Of a stretch of 64,000 bases of DNA, positions 1 through 8,926 are shown one piece after another. Source of the DNA: Streptomyces sp. NBC_00490. Lineage in GTDB: Bacteria > Actinomycetota > Actinomycetes > Streptomycetales > Streptomycetaceae. Position 1 is the stretch's first letter; each line of letters starts with the position of its first letter. The notes beneath the pieces were generated by a model. The model was not told where the DNA came from, made no database searches, and saw only the letters and a program-made list of their open reading frames with translations. Made by a program: the position numbers and the translations under genes. The stretch is taken from assembly GCF_036013645.1 (NCBI RefSeq), contig NZ_CP107869.1:8060001-8124000 (forward strand), in the 5' to 3' direction.

Positions 1-1
1 C

Positions 2-523
2 CTCGGCCCACCCGACGATGAAGGAGAAGAGGACGCGGTGGCCCAGGCCACCCAGATGACCCTGAGCATGCTCGCCCAGCGCATCGAACAGCTCACCGCG
101 CAGATCAATGAGCTGAACCAGCGCCTGATCCGGCTCGTCGAACGCCACGCCCCACAGCTGCTCGTACCGGTGGGCATCGGCCCGGACAGCGCCGCCACTC
201 TCCTGATCACCATGGGAGACAATCCCGAGCGGCTGAACACCGAGGCGTCCTTTGCTGCCCTTTGCGGAGTCAGCCCCATCGAGTACTCCTCTGGCCGGCG
301 GAGCACGCGTCGGCTCAACTACGGCGGCGACCGCCAGGCGAACGCCGCCCTGCACCGCATCGTCTTCACCCGGCTGCGCCACGACCCCCGCACCCAGGCG
401 TACTTCGAACGCCGCACGCAGGAGGGCAAGACCCGACGTGAGATCATCCGATGCCTCAAGCGGTATGCCGCCCGAGAGGTCTTCAACCTGGTCAGACCGG
501 TTTCCAGCGCCCCCGCGTTATAG
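2..523 (+). CDS. IS110-family transposase, C-terminal part (runs off left edge)
   Basis: The frame is open from the first bases, so only the C-terminal part of the gene is in view; a GTG at 38 is internal and probably not the start. The protein carries the Transposase_20 region of the IS110/IS1111 recombinases: PVGIGPDSAATLL, then AALCGVSPIEYSSG, NYGGDRQANAALHRIV and a closing RCLKRYAAREVF. These enzymes have an N-terminal DEDD RuvC-like domain and a C-terminal serine-containing domain, and move elements without classical inverted repeats. The N-terminal catalytic domain lies outside the window, so completeness cannot be judged. The reading frame in view is undamaged. Confidence 0.85.
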   Translation, partial: LGPPDDEGEEDAVAQATQMTLSMLAQRIEQLTAQINELNQRLIRLVERHAPQLLVPVGIGPDSAATLLITMGDNPERLNTEASFAALCGVSPIEYSSGRRSTRRLNYGGDRQANAALHRIVFTRLRHDPRTQAYFERRTQEGKTRREIIRCLKRYAAREVFNLVRPVSSAPAL

Positions 524-871
524 GGGCGTCCGTGCTCGGCCGCACCACACTGACAGAGCAGACAACCCCTGAGCCGAGCACCGCTCCAAGACGTTGCCCT
601 TGGCCTCAACACCACCCCAACCGGCGGCTGGAGTCAACGCATAGAGCCTCCACCAATCCCGGAGCGGTTCGCCGAGACCGTGCAGCCAGCGCAGCCCGCC
701 GCCCTCACCCGCCACCGGCGTAGTCACCAAGGCATCCGCCGCCGGGGGCCTACCCACCACCGACAACGGCGGCTAACGTCAGGTCTCTTGAGCGCCGATG
801 TGCCGACACGAGGCAGGTCGCCTCCGACGTCGTCGGGCTTTCCTTCATACGGATCCGGACAGGCGGTTCGA
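524..871. other. Non-coding flank between IS110-type gene and radical SAM gene
   Basis: About 350 bp without a convincing gene. IS110-type elements carry a non-coding end (5' in the IS110 group, 3' in the IS1111 group) that encodes a guide (bridge) RNA. The part next to the transposase stop could be such an end, but no structure was established. The frame of the radical SAM protein is open through this stretch to 680, but the translation is unlike the family and arginine-rich, so it was not taken as coding. Confidence 0.4.
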
Positions 872-2575
872 ATGAAAAAGATCAAAATGATCCTCATCCA
901 GGCCGACGACAGCGGGAATTACGGAACCTACTTCAATTCACCACCCCTCGGCATTCATCGCATCAGGAAATGGCTGGAGAGTGAGTTTAGGGAAAGAATC
1001 GAAATGACCTGCTTCGATCCCAACCTCTATGCGGACGCCCGCGAGACACTCAATGATCTCCTAGAGGCAGTGCAATTCGATATCGTGGGGTACAGCCCTC
1101 TGCATGACACCCTATCGCGGGACGTCGGCCACATGCTGGACGCCGGCGGCATACTCCCGCACGCATTACATATAGCAGGAGGCCAGCAAGCGGGACTCTC
1201 GCGGGAGCTGCTTTTCCCGCATGTCCCGAATCTCAGTCTGATCGCTCGCGGGGAAGGCGAAAAATCTCTCACCGAACTGGTGGAAAAGGTTCACAAGTAC
1301 GGGATCGATGCGATCAGGAGGAATCCACGGCAGTATTTGTCTCGGGTCCGGGGATTTTACATCAGAGACGGTGGAAAGTCATTCTTCACCGGATATCCCG
1401 AACCGTTCACGGCGGAAGAATTTACACGCGCCACACTCGCAGTGGACTTCACGGATGTGGGGCTGGATCTGTACTGGGACCAGTTGAAGGCCCACTATTC
1501 CGCGGAGCAGCTCGGCGACCCGGTCCTGTTGGGGAAGATCCTCACCATCAAGCCGTACACGAGTAACTACTGCCCTCTGGGCTGTGCATTCTGCAGCACG
1601 ACGACCTTTCACCGCGACGGCAACGGCCGGACCGCCAGGGTCATCGCCATCCGCAAACACGACTTGGCCGCGTACGTGCGGAGTCTGCTCCTGAAGAATC
1701 CGCAGGCCCGGAAGGTGATGTTCAAGGATGACCTGTTCTTCCTTAGGGGCGGTTCGCGGAGCGATCTCCTGGAGGATCTCCAAGCTCTTGAGGACGTTCG
1801 GCACGAGATGCACGCCCTCGACGGCAGGGACGTCACTTATCACGGCAAGGCCCGGGTCGACACCTGGGTCGACCCGAGGACCCTCACGGTCGACACCCGC
1901 CTTCTCGAAGCCACGCGGCGCGCGGGATTCACCGGGGTGAGCATGGGCCTGGAGACCTTCGATCCTGATGAACTGGAGGCGTACAACAAGAAGCTCGGGC
2001 CCCGCGGGGCTGAGATCAACCGGTTGGCGTTGGATGCCTGCCGACGATACGGGATGAACGTGGTCTCCTACATCATCCTGTCCGGCCTGTACTCGACAGT
2101 AAAATCGCTGACCCAGAACGTCCGCTGGATCACGCGGTCCTTGTCGGACGGACACGTCATGCGCATTAATGATCGGCTCTTCAGTCTGCCCGGCACGAAA
2201 ATAGATCTGGACCTGCGGGAAAGCGGCGAGGGAATCACCCTTGAAACAGATTCCCCCGTGGTAGGACACGAGCACATCCGGGTCAGGCGTGTAGTGTCCG
2301 TCTTCCCCCGGGATCCCGAGGCCCGAGAGGTGATGGACGAATTCGAGAGGTCACTCGCGTCCTCGCGAAGAGAGTGGCAGCAGAGACTTGGGGTGAGTCA
2401 CTGGATTCCTGAGGTCGAAGGTCCGCACAAGATGTGGCTGCTCAATCGGGTCCTGGCCGGGCGCGCGCACCTGCCCGCCGGGGAGAGCGAGCGGATCGAG
2501 GAGACGCTGGAGGGCATGCTGCTCGGTTACAGCGGCTCCCACAGATCCGTCTCGAACGAGCAGACCACCGCCTGA
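872..2575 (+). CDS. B12-binding-type radical SAM enzyme
   Basis: A 567-residue protein of the class that pairs an N-terminal B12-binding-like domain with a radical SAM core. The ATG at 872 was chosen because the family-like sequence starts there (MKKIKMILIQADDSG). The N-terminal third has the Rossmann-like pattern of such proteins, with the characteristic GEGEKSLTEL segment. The [4Fe-4S] motif CPLGCAFC gives C234, C238 and C241, the CxxxCxxC pattern that binds the SAM-cleaving cluster, and a GLETFD segment follows. Members methylate unactivated carbons or rearrange substrates in natural-product and hopanoid pathways; the substrate here cannot be read. A sugar-nucleotide epimerase gene follows 36 bp downstream on the same strand, suggesting a two-gene unit that modifies a small molecule or glycan. 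No canonical His-on B12 ligand was identified, so cobalamin use is an inference. Confidence 0.85.
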   Translation: MKKIKMILIQADDSGNYGTYFNSPPLGIHRIRKWLESEFRERIEMTCFDPNLYADARETLNDLLEAVQFDIVGYSPLHDTLSRDVGHMLDAGGILPHALHIAGGQQAGLSRELLFPHVPNLSLIARGEGEKSLTELVEKVHKYGIDAIRRNPRQYLSRVRGFYIRDGGKSFFTGYPEPFTAEEFTRATLAVDFTDVGLDLYWDQLKAHYSAEQLGDPVLLGKILTIKPYTSNYCPLGCAFCSTTTFHRDGNGRTARVIAIRKHDLAAYVRSLLLKNPQARKVMFKDDLFFLRGGSRSDLLEDLQALEDVRHEMHALDGRDVTYHGKARVDTWVDPRTLTVDTRLLEATRRAGFTGVSMGLETFDPDELEAYNKKLGPRGAEINRLALDACRRYGMNVVSYIILSGLYSTVKSLTQNVRWITRSLSDGHVMRINDRLFSLPGTKIDLDLRESGEGITLETDSPVVGHEHIRVRRVVSVFPRDPEAREVMDEFERSLASSRREWQQRLGVSHWIPEVEGPHKMWLLNRVLAGRAHLPAGESERIEETLEGMLLGYSGSHRSVSNEQTTA

Positions 2576-2611
2576 CCGAAGGATGTCCGCGGGCCGAGGG
2601 GAAGGACGTTG

Positions 2612-3568
2612 GTGGAGCGCGTACTCGTCACCGGAAGCAACGGATTCATCGGCTCACACCTGGTCGAGTACCTGGCCGGGCTCGGTCTGTCGGTCCTGGC
2701 CGTCGACCACCGGCCACCGCGCTTCGGAGAGCCCTGGCGGCGGCCCGGCGTGCGCACCCTCGACGTCGACCTGCGGACCGATCCGCTCGGGGAGCTGGTT
2801 GAAGGACGCGACGTGGTCTTCCACCTCGCCGCACGGCCGGGAGTGCGAGGCTCCTGGGGAGCGGATTTCGGCGACTACCTCTCCGCCAACGTCACCGCGA
2901 CCCACAGGCTCGTGAACGCTTGTGTCAACGGCGGCGTACCGCGCTTGGTGTTCGCGTCCTCGTCGAGCGTCTACGGGGAGGCCGCAGGGCCGAGTTCGGA
3001 GGGCGACGCTTGCCGGCCGCTGTCGCCGTACGGCGTGACCAAGCTGGCGGCCGAGCAGCTGTGCCTCGCCTACGCGCGCCGTCCCGGCAGCCCGCTCAGT
3101 GTCGTCGCGTTGCGCTACTTCACGGTCTATGGTCCGCGTCAGCGCCCCGACATGGCCTTCTCCCGGATGTTGTTCGCCTGCTACTCGGGCGTGCCGTTCA
3201 GGATGTTCGGCGACGGTACGCAGAAGCGGGAGTTCACCTACGTCGGCGATGTCGTCGACGCGACGGTCGCGGCGGCGGGGACAGCGGCCCGAGACGAGAT
3301 CGTCAACGTGAGCGGCGGCGCGAGCGTGTCGCTGCTCGACGCGCTCACGGTGGCCGCCGCGGTCACGGGACGACGCGTTCCGCTGGACGTGACCGGCGCA
3401 CGGCCGGGTGACGCGCGGGCCACCGTGGCCGATCCGTCGCACGCTCGGCGGCTGCTCGACCACCGGCCCCGGGTGTCCCTCGCCGAGGGCCTGGCGCGGC
3501 AGGCTCGGTGGCTGCGTGGCCTCGACCAGGACCAGCTCAAGGTCTTCGTCGCCGAGGAGGGCCGGTAG
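2612..3568 (+). CDS. NAD-dependent epimerase/dehydratase (extended SDR)
   Basis: A 318-residue short-chain dehydrogenase of the extended (sugar-nucleotide) type. It opens with the NAD-binding glycine motif TGSNGFIGSHL, continues with HLAARPGVR and FASSSSVYG, and has the catalytic YGVTK (YxxxK) and a typical RYFTVYGPRQRPDMA segment. The KREFTYVGDVV segment is also standard for UDP-glucose-4-epimerase or dTDP-glucose-4,6-dehydratase relatives. A TTG lies directly before the GTG at 2612; the GTG is preferred because the ribosome site GAAGG is then at a workable distance. It probably acts with the radical SAM gene upstream. The exact sugar substrate is unknown. Confidence 0.88.
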   Translation: MERVLVTGSNGFIGSHLVEYLAGLGLSVLAVDHRPPRFGEPWRRPGVRTLDVDLRTDPLGELVEGRDVVFHLAARPGVRGSWGADFGDYLSANVTATHRLVNACVNGGVPRLVFASSSSVYGEAAGPSSEGDACRPLSPYGVTKLAAEQLCLAYARRPGSPLSVVALRYFTVYGPRQRPDMAFSRMLFACYSGVPFRMFGDGTQKREFTYVGDVVDATVAAAGTAARDEIVNVSGGASVSLLDALTVAAAVTGRRVPLDVTGARPGDARATVADPSHARRLLDHRPRVSLAEGLARQARWLRGLDQDQLKVFVAEEGR

Positions 3569-3736
3569 CCGCCGTCGGGCCCGCACGGAAGTCGGGCCTG
3601 GTGGCCGGTCGCTGCTCCGTCGACCGTCTGTCCGCTCTTCGGAGAACAACCGGGTGTGCACCGGGCCACCGGCCGCGCATCGGGCGTAAGCGCGCCCTAC
3701 CTCACACTGGGCCACCAGTGATGTCGGCCTGCCTGA

Positions 3737-5605
3737 TCAGTCCCGGCGGCCCGGGACCTCGCCCACCAGCTCCGGCCAGTGCCCGGTGATCACCTCGCGC
3801 AGCGCGTCATGGAACAACCGGTAGAGCGTCACTCCGTCCTCCTGGTCCGTGGTGAGGTACGCCCCCGCGCGGGAGGCGAGCAGCCAGGCGATCTCCTCGT
3901 CGCCGTAGGGGCGCGAAGGGGAGTCGGAGGACAGGGCGTTGGCGACCACGGGCCAGATGCCCCGCCACGGCATTCCCCGGCCGTAGGCGTACGCCACGGC
4001 GCGGAGCAGTTCGACCGCGACGAGCCGGTCCCCCGGGTCGGGGAACATCCGGCGCAGGTCGTCTCGGAAGATCCCCATGAGATCCTCCTTGAGGACGGCC
4101 CGCCATTTCCGGTCGAGCGGGTCTACGGCACGGTCCCGGGCGGCGAGATTCCCGGCGGCCGCGCGGGCCATCAGGTACGACGGTCCTGCGGCTTCGGCGA
4201 CGGCACGGGCGACCTGGTCGGCCAGCGACTCCTTCTCGGCGTACGGGGACTTCTCGTCTCCGAGCAGGATGGCCCGCACACAGGCGGCGACGTGGTCCCG
4301 CCGGAAGTACGGGAGTTCGTCGATCCGTACGCGCTCGGCGCGCAGCAGAGCTTCGGCACGGTCCGCGAGGGTGTGGCCGGCGGGTTTCGCCCCTCCCGGC
4401 GACCGCATGCCGACGATCAGCCGCAGTCGGCGGTGCCTGGTGTGCGGCGGCTCCAGCCGGCCCAGCAGATCCTGGAGGAGGCGGTCCGGGTCGGCGGCCT
4501 CGTCGGGCGCGTCCACCACCACGGTGATCGGTTCCGACCCGCTGTCGCGCCAGTCCGCCCAGGCGTCGAGCCACTCCTGCAGCGAGGGCGATCCTCCCCG
4601 TCGGCCAGGGGCGAGAATCGCCAGCGCCGCGAAGATCCGGGCCATGACCTCGGTGCCGCTCAGCCCCGCGGCGTCCACGAACGCGTCCACCCGGTACGAA
4701 CCGCCGTGTGCCGCCAGTTGTGCCAGGGCCGCCGACTTCCCGCTGCCCGCACACCCTGTCACCAGCAGCGCCTGCGGAGGTCCGGCGGCGGCCCGTGTCA
4801 GCCGCCGCATGAGGGCGCGGCGGCCGAAGGCGTCCTCCTCGTCCTCTTCGTCGTCCTCGTCCACCGGGGCACCGGTGTACGCCGGATGCGGCAGACAGGG
4901 ATGCGGTCCGTAACGCTGGGATCCGAGCGGGTGGAGCGTCCGCCCGAGCCTGCTCTGCACGCCCAGGACGAACTCCTCGACGTGGAGCAGCGGGCCGGGC
5001 TTGTACGCGTACGGGCGGGCCACGACGTCCTTGAGGAACTCCGAGATGGCCGTGGTCAGCGCGCGGCTGTCCGCCTCCTCGTCACGCGCGGCGCTCGGCA
5101 GGATAAGCCACCCGGGGGGCAGTGTGCTCTCCCGTTGGACGAGATCGGCGCTGAGCTTCTCGGCGTGGCACTCGTCGACGATGACCAGCAGGTGCTCGAT
5201 CCCGCTCTCCGCGAGCCAGGCGATGAGCTGACCGGTGCGCTGCGCGGTGCCCGCGTGGCCGCCCTTCGTCGTGCGCCGCAGGACACTCCAATGGGTTTCG
5301 TCGGCGACCGTGCCGTGACCTGTGATGTAGACCACCGCGGCGTCTGCGTCACGCCACCGCGCGTGCGGCTCGGGGTCCTGCAGGGCGTGGCTGATCTCCG
5401 TCAGGGTCGGGTTGTCGGCGAGGTGCGGGTGGACAGGGGTGAAGCGCCGTCGGCCCAGCGTCCTGGCGCAGAGCCAGTCCCGCATCACGCGGACCTCGTC
5501 GTCCACCGGCAGTTTCTGTGGCTGCCAGCGCGGGTCGTCGTAGTCGGCAGTCGCGATCGCCACGAAGTGGCGTCTGAGGACCGCCTCGTCGGCGACCCCC
5601 GTCAC
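3737..5605 (-). CDS. Caspase-like protease fused to STAND-type NTPase, without its own sensor domain
   Basis: A 622-residue fusion. Residues about 10-200 form a caspase-fold (C14) domain: the histidine is in YITGHGT (H97) and the cysteine in VIVDECHA (C146). A strongly acidic linker at about 249-258 follows. Residues about 275-600 form a P-loop NTPase with Walker A GCAGSGKS (284-291) and Walker B ITVVVDAPDEA. The protein ends in YRLFHDALREVI, the segment where STAND proteins of this type normally continue into an HPYL-type linker and WD40 repeats. Those repeats are absent here but are encoded at 8927-11281. The GTG start at 5605 overlaps the upstream hydrolase stop as GTGA, so translation is probably coupled. 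Known relatives act as switch-controlled death or immunity effectors: nucleotide hydrolysis and sensor binding release protease activity. The target is unknown. Confidence 0.85.
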   Translation of the reverse strand: MTGVADEAVLRRHFVAIATADYDDPRWQPQKLPVDDEVRVMRDWLCARTLGRRRFTPVHPHLADNPTLTEISHALQDPEPHARWRDADAAVVYITGHGTVADETHWSVLRRTTKGGHAGTAQRTGQLIAWLAESGIEHLLVIVDECHAEKLSADLVQRESTLPPGWLILPSAARDEEADSRALTTAISEFLKDVVARPYAYKPGPLLHVEEFVLGVQSRLGRTLHPLGSQRYGPHPCLPHPAYTGAPVDEDDEEDEEDAFGRRALMRRLTRAAAGPPQALLVTGCAGSGKSAALAQLAAHGGSYRVDAFVDAAGLSGTEVMARIFAALAILAPGRRGGSPSLQEWLDAWADWRDSGSEPITVVVDAPDEAADPDRLLQDLLGRLEPPHTRHRRLRLIVGMRSPGGAKPAGHTLADRAEALLRAERVRIDELPYFRRDHVAACVRAILLGDEKSPYAEKESLADQVARAVAEAAGPSYLMARAAAGNLAARDRAVDPLDRKWRAVLKEDLMGIFRDDLRRMFPDPGDRLVAVELLRAVAYAYGRGMPWRGIWPVVANALSSDSPSRPYGDEEIAWLLASRAGAYLTTDQEDGVTLYRLFHDALREVITGHWPELVGEVPGRRD

Positions 5606-6483
5606 GGGGCCGTCGCAGTGAGGACCTCCCGCACCGCCGCCCCTGTCTCCCGTTTGCCGAGATACCGGGTCACGGAGTGCGCGTCGGCCTGGTTGTCGAC
5701 CCGCCGGTCGTCCACCTTGGACCACCAGTCGGCCAGCTGCCTGCCGCCGGTCACGGGGTCGCGGGGATCGAGGACGTTGACCCAGGAACGCGCCCCCACC
5801 GGGAGGCCGTGCACCGCGCCGTAGCGGGGATTGGGCATCCGGGACCGCACGATGCGCAGGCCCAGCGGCGACCCCATCGTCAGCAGCAGGTCGAGGCGGC
5901 GGCGCCCGTGCCGGCGCACGTACTCGAACGCGACAACGGAGCCCAGGGAATGGCCCATCAGCACCCGGCAGTCCTCGGGGACGGCGGCGTCGACGCGGTC
6001 GTCCACCTCCTGCTTGAGGGCCGGGTCCCCCAGATATCTGCGCACCTGCCGGAAGGCGCCCACGTACAGCAGGGCGGCTCCCGGGCCGTAGCGGCGGTCA
6101 GCGGCACGCAGGACTGTCTGGACAGGTCTCGGTACACGGGTGTAGCCCTTGGCCGGTGCCGCCTCGGCGTCCGCGATGTCCTGTGCGCTGACGATGTCCG
6201 AGAGGGCGTCGAGGAGTTCCTCTTGTGTGGTGCCGTCATTCGGGTCCGTGAGCCAGGAGGCGATGTCCTCCGTGTTCGGTCCTGAGCCCTTGGAGGCGCG
6301 GCCGTCCGGGGGCTTTCGCAGGAACAGGTCGGCGTAGTAGACGAGGTCGAACGCTGGGACGGCGGCGGGGCCGCCGGCCGCTCGCTCGAGTCCGTCCCCG
6401 AAAGCGGGGCCCCACTCCGCGAGCATCTGTCGGCGGCCGAGTTGTTCCTTGCCTATGCCGTGAACGCCTACAACGGCTGCCAT
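5602..6483 (-). CDS. Serine alpha/beta-hydrolase of the conflict cluster
   Basis: A 293-residue alpha/beta-hydrolase. The first strand ends in VVGVHGIGK (oxyanion region). The nucleophile elbow is MGHSLGS with the serine at about 179. An aspartate in NVLDPRDPVTGG and a late histidine in ADAHSVTRY are candidates for the remaining triad members. It resembles lipase or PGAP1-like hydrolases; there is no signal peptide, so a cytoplasmic substrate is likely. It lies between the NACHT gene (6 bp away) and the caspase-NTPase gene (4-bp overlap), so it is the middle gene of a three-gene operon and probably an effector or regulator within it. Hydrolases are frequent partners of STAND and caspase modules in multicellular bacteria, but whether this one attacks lipids or proteins is not shown. 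Confidence 0.82.
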   Translation of the reverse strand: MAAVVGVHGIGKEQLGRRQMLAEWGPAFGDGLERAAGGPAAVPAFDLVYYADLFLRKPPDGRASKGSGPNTEDIASWLTDPNDGTTQEELLDALSDIVSAQDIADAEAAPAKGYTRVPRPVQTVLRAADRRYGPGAALLYVGAFRQVRRYLGDPALKQEVDDRVDAAVPEDCRVLMGHSLGSVVAFEYVRRHGRRRLDLLLTMGSPLGLRIVRSRMPNPRYGAVHGLPVGARSWVNVLDPRDPVTGGRQLADWWSKVDDRRVDNQADAHSVTRYLGKRETGAAVREVLTATAP

Positions 6484-6489
6484 ACGGTC

Positions 6490-8778
6490 CTACCTTTCCT
6501 TGGCGGACGGTGCCGGGGGACCGGACCGGGCTCCTCGTCCGCCCGCCCGGTGCCCGGTGAGTTCGGCGGAGAGGGCGGCGAAGTGGTCGCGGAGGTCGAG
6601 GTGGCGGAACTGGTAAGCGATGCCGGCGCGGCGGAGCAGTCCGGCGTCGTGTGCCTGGGCCAGCACATGAGCCAGGCGGGGGGCCAGCGCGCCCCGGCAG
6701 CAGATGAGCAGGGCGATGTGCCGCCGCCAGGCGTCGGCGACGAATCCGAAGCCGAGCGAGAAGCCGGCTGCGACGGACACCAGGGCGACCTGGAGCGCCG
6801 ACGCCGGGAGCGGCAGGAACCACAGCAGGACAGCGGTGATCGCCGCCAGTACGGAGCCGGACACGCAGGCGGTCAGGATGTCGTTGGCGATGAAGTCCTC
6901 GAACACGGGGTTGCGGACGTGACGGGGTTCGGCGCCGCCCCGCAGGGCCGCGCGTACCGCGAGCACAAGGGCCAATCCGCCGCCGCCGGTGCCGACCAGC
7001 ATGCCTCCGGCCGGGCCGAGCGACCCTAGGGCGAGACAGGTGGCCAGTCCGAAGACCAGTCCCACGGCCAAGGCGACGGCGGCCAGGACCCGTACGTCCG
7101 CCCCGTCCCGTACCGCGAGGGCCGATCCGCTTCCGAAGATCAACGCGAACATGGCCGCATACGCGGCGGTGAATTCTGGGGCGCCGGTGGCGGCGAGGAG
7201 GATCAGCATGAGCAGGCCCACCGCCGCGGCGGCCGAGAGCCGTCTGATGCCCGTCGGGGTGCGGAACCTGCCCAGCACGACGTTGCGGGGATGCGGCCAC
7301 TGGGCGAGGCTCGTGTGGGCGGAGTAAGCGGGGAAGAGACCGAGCACGCCGTAGACCACGGCTTTCAGCCAGAATGGCCATGCCATGTGTCCGACGGTCC
7401 AGAGCACGGCCGCCGCGGCTGGCGTCCACAGCAGCACGCTGAGCGCGGCGGTGACGTAGCGCGGGGCGCGCGGCCCGCCCACCGGCCACAGTTCGTGCAC
7501 GACCAGGTCCACACCCGAGAGCGTCCTGCCTTCCTCCACACCCGGAAGCGCCTTTCCCTCGCCATCGCGGCGGCGCTTGTCGTGGAGGTACGCGGCGAGG
7601 GTGGCGAGGGTGCGGCGGGTGGGTTCGCGGCGGTTGGCGACGGCGGGTCGGCTGAGCAGTTCCTCGACGAACCGCCCCACAGTCACGGGTGGTGTGTCGT
7701 CGGACCATCCGGAGGCTGTGAGGTCGGAGAGGTCCCGCGCGTACCCGTCACCGGACTTCTTGTCGTAGATGATGACCGCCATGGCCAGTCGCCAGGGCAG
7801 GCTGAGGTATTGGGCGAGACGGCCGTTGGCGTCCTTCTCCAGATGGGAGAGGACGTCCGCCCAGCGCTCTTCGTCCGCGACGCTCTTGATGTGGCGCTGC
7901 ACCTGCTTCGGGCTGAGCCGGAGCATCTGGACGGCGACGGTGTCCGCCAGCCGTACTCCTCGGCTGACGAGTCTGTCGTGGGTGTCGGTCCTGCAGGTGA
8001 GCACGAACGGGATCGGCTTGTCGAAGCGCTGGGCCTCGTTGAGCTGTTCGACCACTGCGGCGGCGCGGGTCGGGAACGGCGTGTGCGGGGGGTCCATCTC
8101 GTCGAGGCCGTCCAGCAGCGGCAGAACGAGTCCGCGGGTCACCAGGTCGTGGGCCTGGGTCAACGGTATCCGGGTGTCCCGGGAAATCTCCTCCGCCATC
8201 CAGGCGGACAGTTTCCGCGAGGTGTCCCACCGCGAGAGTGAGAACCTCCACGCGACAAGTCCCCCGGGCGCGCGCTCGTCCAGCATCTGCAGGAGCAGAT
8301 GGACGAGGAGGACGGTCTTGCCCGATCCGCCCTCGCCGAGGAACAGCAGACGTTCGTGCTCGCAGCCGCGGTAGTAGGAGGCGATTTCGGTCAGCCGGCT
8401 GGTGCCGCTTCCCCGCGGATGGCCCGCCGAGTCCCGTAACCGCCGGAACAGCAGGTCCATCGGTGCTCCGGTCTCCACCATCTGGCCGAACTGATGCCGC
8501 TCGCGCGCCACGCAGATCTCGGCGAGTCTGTCGGCGAGCGCGGGTGCGGAGAGGTCCTGTGCCTCCCCGGTGGCCGAGAGCACGCGCACGGCGTGCAGGG
8601 CGGCCAGTGCGGCCGCCGCGAGGATCGCGGTGGCGGCGCAGACCGGACGTCCGATGTGCGGTGGGCTCCAGCCGTAGAAGGTCTGCGCGATCAGCGCGGC
8701 GAGGGACATCATCAAGAGACCCGCGACGGCGAACGTCGCGGCGGCTCTGGCGGTGAACGCCTGCCGGTAGTCGTGCAC
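6490..8778 (-). CDS. Membrane-anchored NACHT NTPase
   Basis: A 762-residue protein. Two hydrophobic segments at about 13-33 and 45-65 anchor the N-terminus. The NACHT domain follows, with Walker A GEGGSGKT (148-155), Walker B LPLLDGLDEMD (about 219-229) and a sensor-like VLTCRTDTHDR. The second half contains about six hydrophobic segments and ends with LLRRAGIAYQFRHLDLRDHF. The GTG at 8778 was chosen because GGAG lies 8 bp upstream and the residues before it do not look like protein. NACHT NTPases are signal-dependent oligomerising switches used in antiphage and programmed-death systems; here the membrane segments suggest the bilayer as the site of action. A second protein at 12414-14411 has the same core and tail. 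Confidence 0.85.
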   Translation of the reverse strand: MHDYRQAFTARAAATFAVAGLLMMSLAALIAQTFYGWSPPHIGRPVCAATAILAAAALAALHAVRVLSATGEAQDLSAPALADRLAEICVARERHQFGQMVETGAPMDLLFRRLRDSAGHPRGSGTSRLTEIASYYRGCEHERLLFLGEGGSGKTVLLVHLLLQMLDERAPGGLVAWRFSLSRWDTSRKLSAWMAEEISRDTRIPLTQAHDLVTRGLVLPLLDGLDEMDPPHTPFPTRAAAVVEQLNEAQRFDKPIPFVLTCRTDTHDRLVSRGVRLADTVAVQMLRLSPKQVQRHIKSVADEERWADVLSHLEKDANGRLAQYLSLPWRLAMAVIIYDKKSGDGYARDLSDLTASGWSDDTPPVTVGRFVEELLSRPAVANRREPTRRTLATLAAYLHDKRRRDGEGKALPGVEEGRTLSGVDLVVHELWPVGGPRAPRYVTAALSVLLWTPAAAAVLWTVGHMAWPFWLKAVVYGVLGLFPAYSAHTSLAQWPHPRNVVLGRFRTPTGIRRLSAAAAVGLLMLILLAATGAPEFTAAYAAMFALIFGSGSALAVRDGADVRVLAAVALAVGLVFGLATCLALGSLGPAGGMLVGTGGGGLALVLAVRAALRGGAEPRHVRNPVFEDFIANDILTACVSGSVLAAITAVLLWFLPLPASALQVALVSVAAGFSLGFGFVADAWRRHIALLICCRGALAPRLAHVLAQAHDAGLLRRAGIAYQFRHLDLRDHFAALSAELTGHRAGGRGARSGPPAPSAKER

Positions 8779-8926
8779 GGCCGGCGCTCCATCCGACGAA
8801 CGTGAAATGGCACGGACCCAACTGGTGTCAGAATATAGCCCCTTGTACGCCAGAGAGAGGGTCTGCGAAGGTCGGACGGCTTGTACGGATCGAGCCGGTC
8901 CGCCTCGCCGACCGGGGAGGGCGCTT
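8779..8926. promoter_or_regulatory. Divergent promoter region of NACHT operon and WD40 gene
   Basis: This 148-bp stretch separates two divergent starts. On the plus side a strong ribosome site GGGGAGG (8914-8920) precedes the WD40 ATG by 6 bp. On the minus side GGAG precedes the NACHT GTG by 8 bp. A TATATT-like hexamer on the minus strand near 8833-8838 could be a -10 element, but no matching -35 was found, so promoter positions are not established. Confidence 0.4.

Noticed and set aside
3740..3757. Seven-bp hairpin at the end of the caspase-NTPase gene as a terminator
   Set aside because: It is short and lies inside the last codons of the gene, so it is probably incidental.
3779..5824. A 681-codon open frame on the plus strand opposite the caspase-NTPase gene
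   Set aside because: Its translation is rich in Arg, Gly, Val and Pro with no domain, while the minus strand encodes recognised domains; it is an antisense shadow of high-GC coding DNA.
6236..7708. A 490-codon minus-strand open frame overlapping the NACHT and hydrolase genes
   Set aside because: The product is almost entirely Arg, Pro and Gly and overlaps recognised domains in the same direction in another frame.
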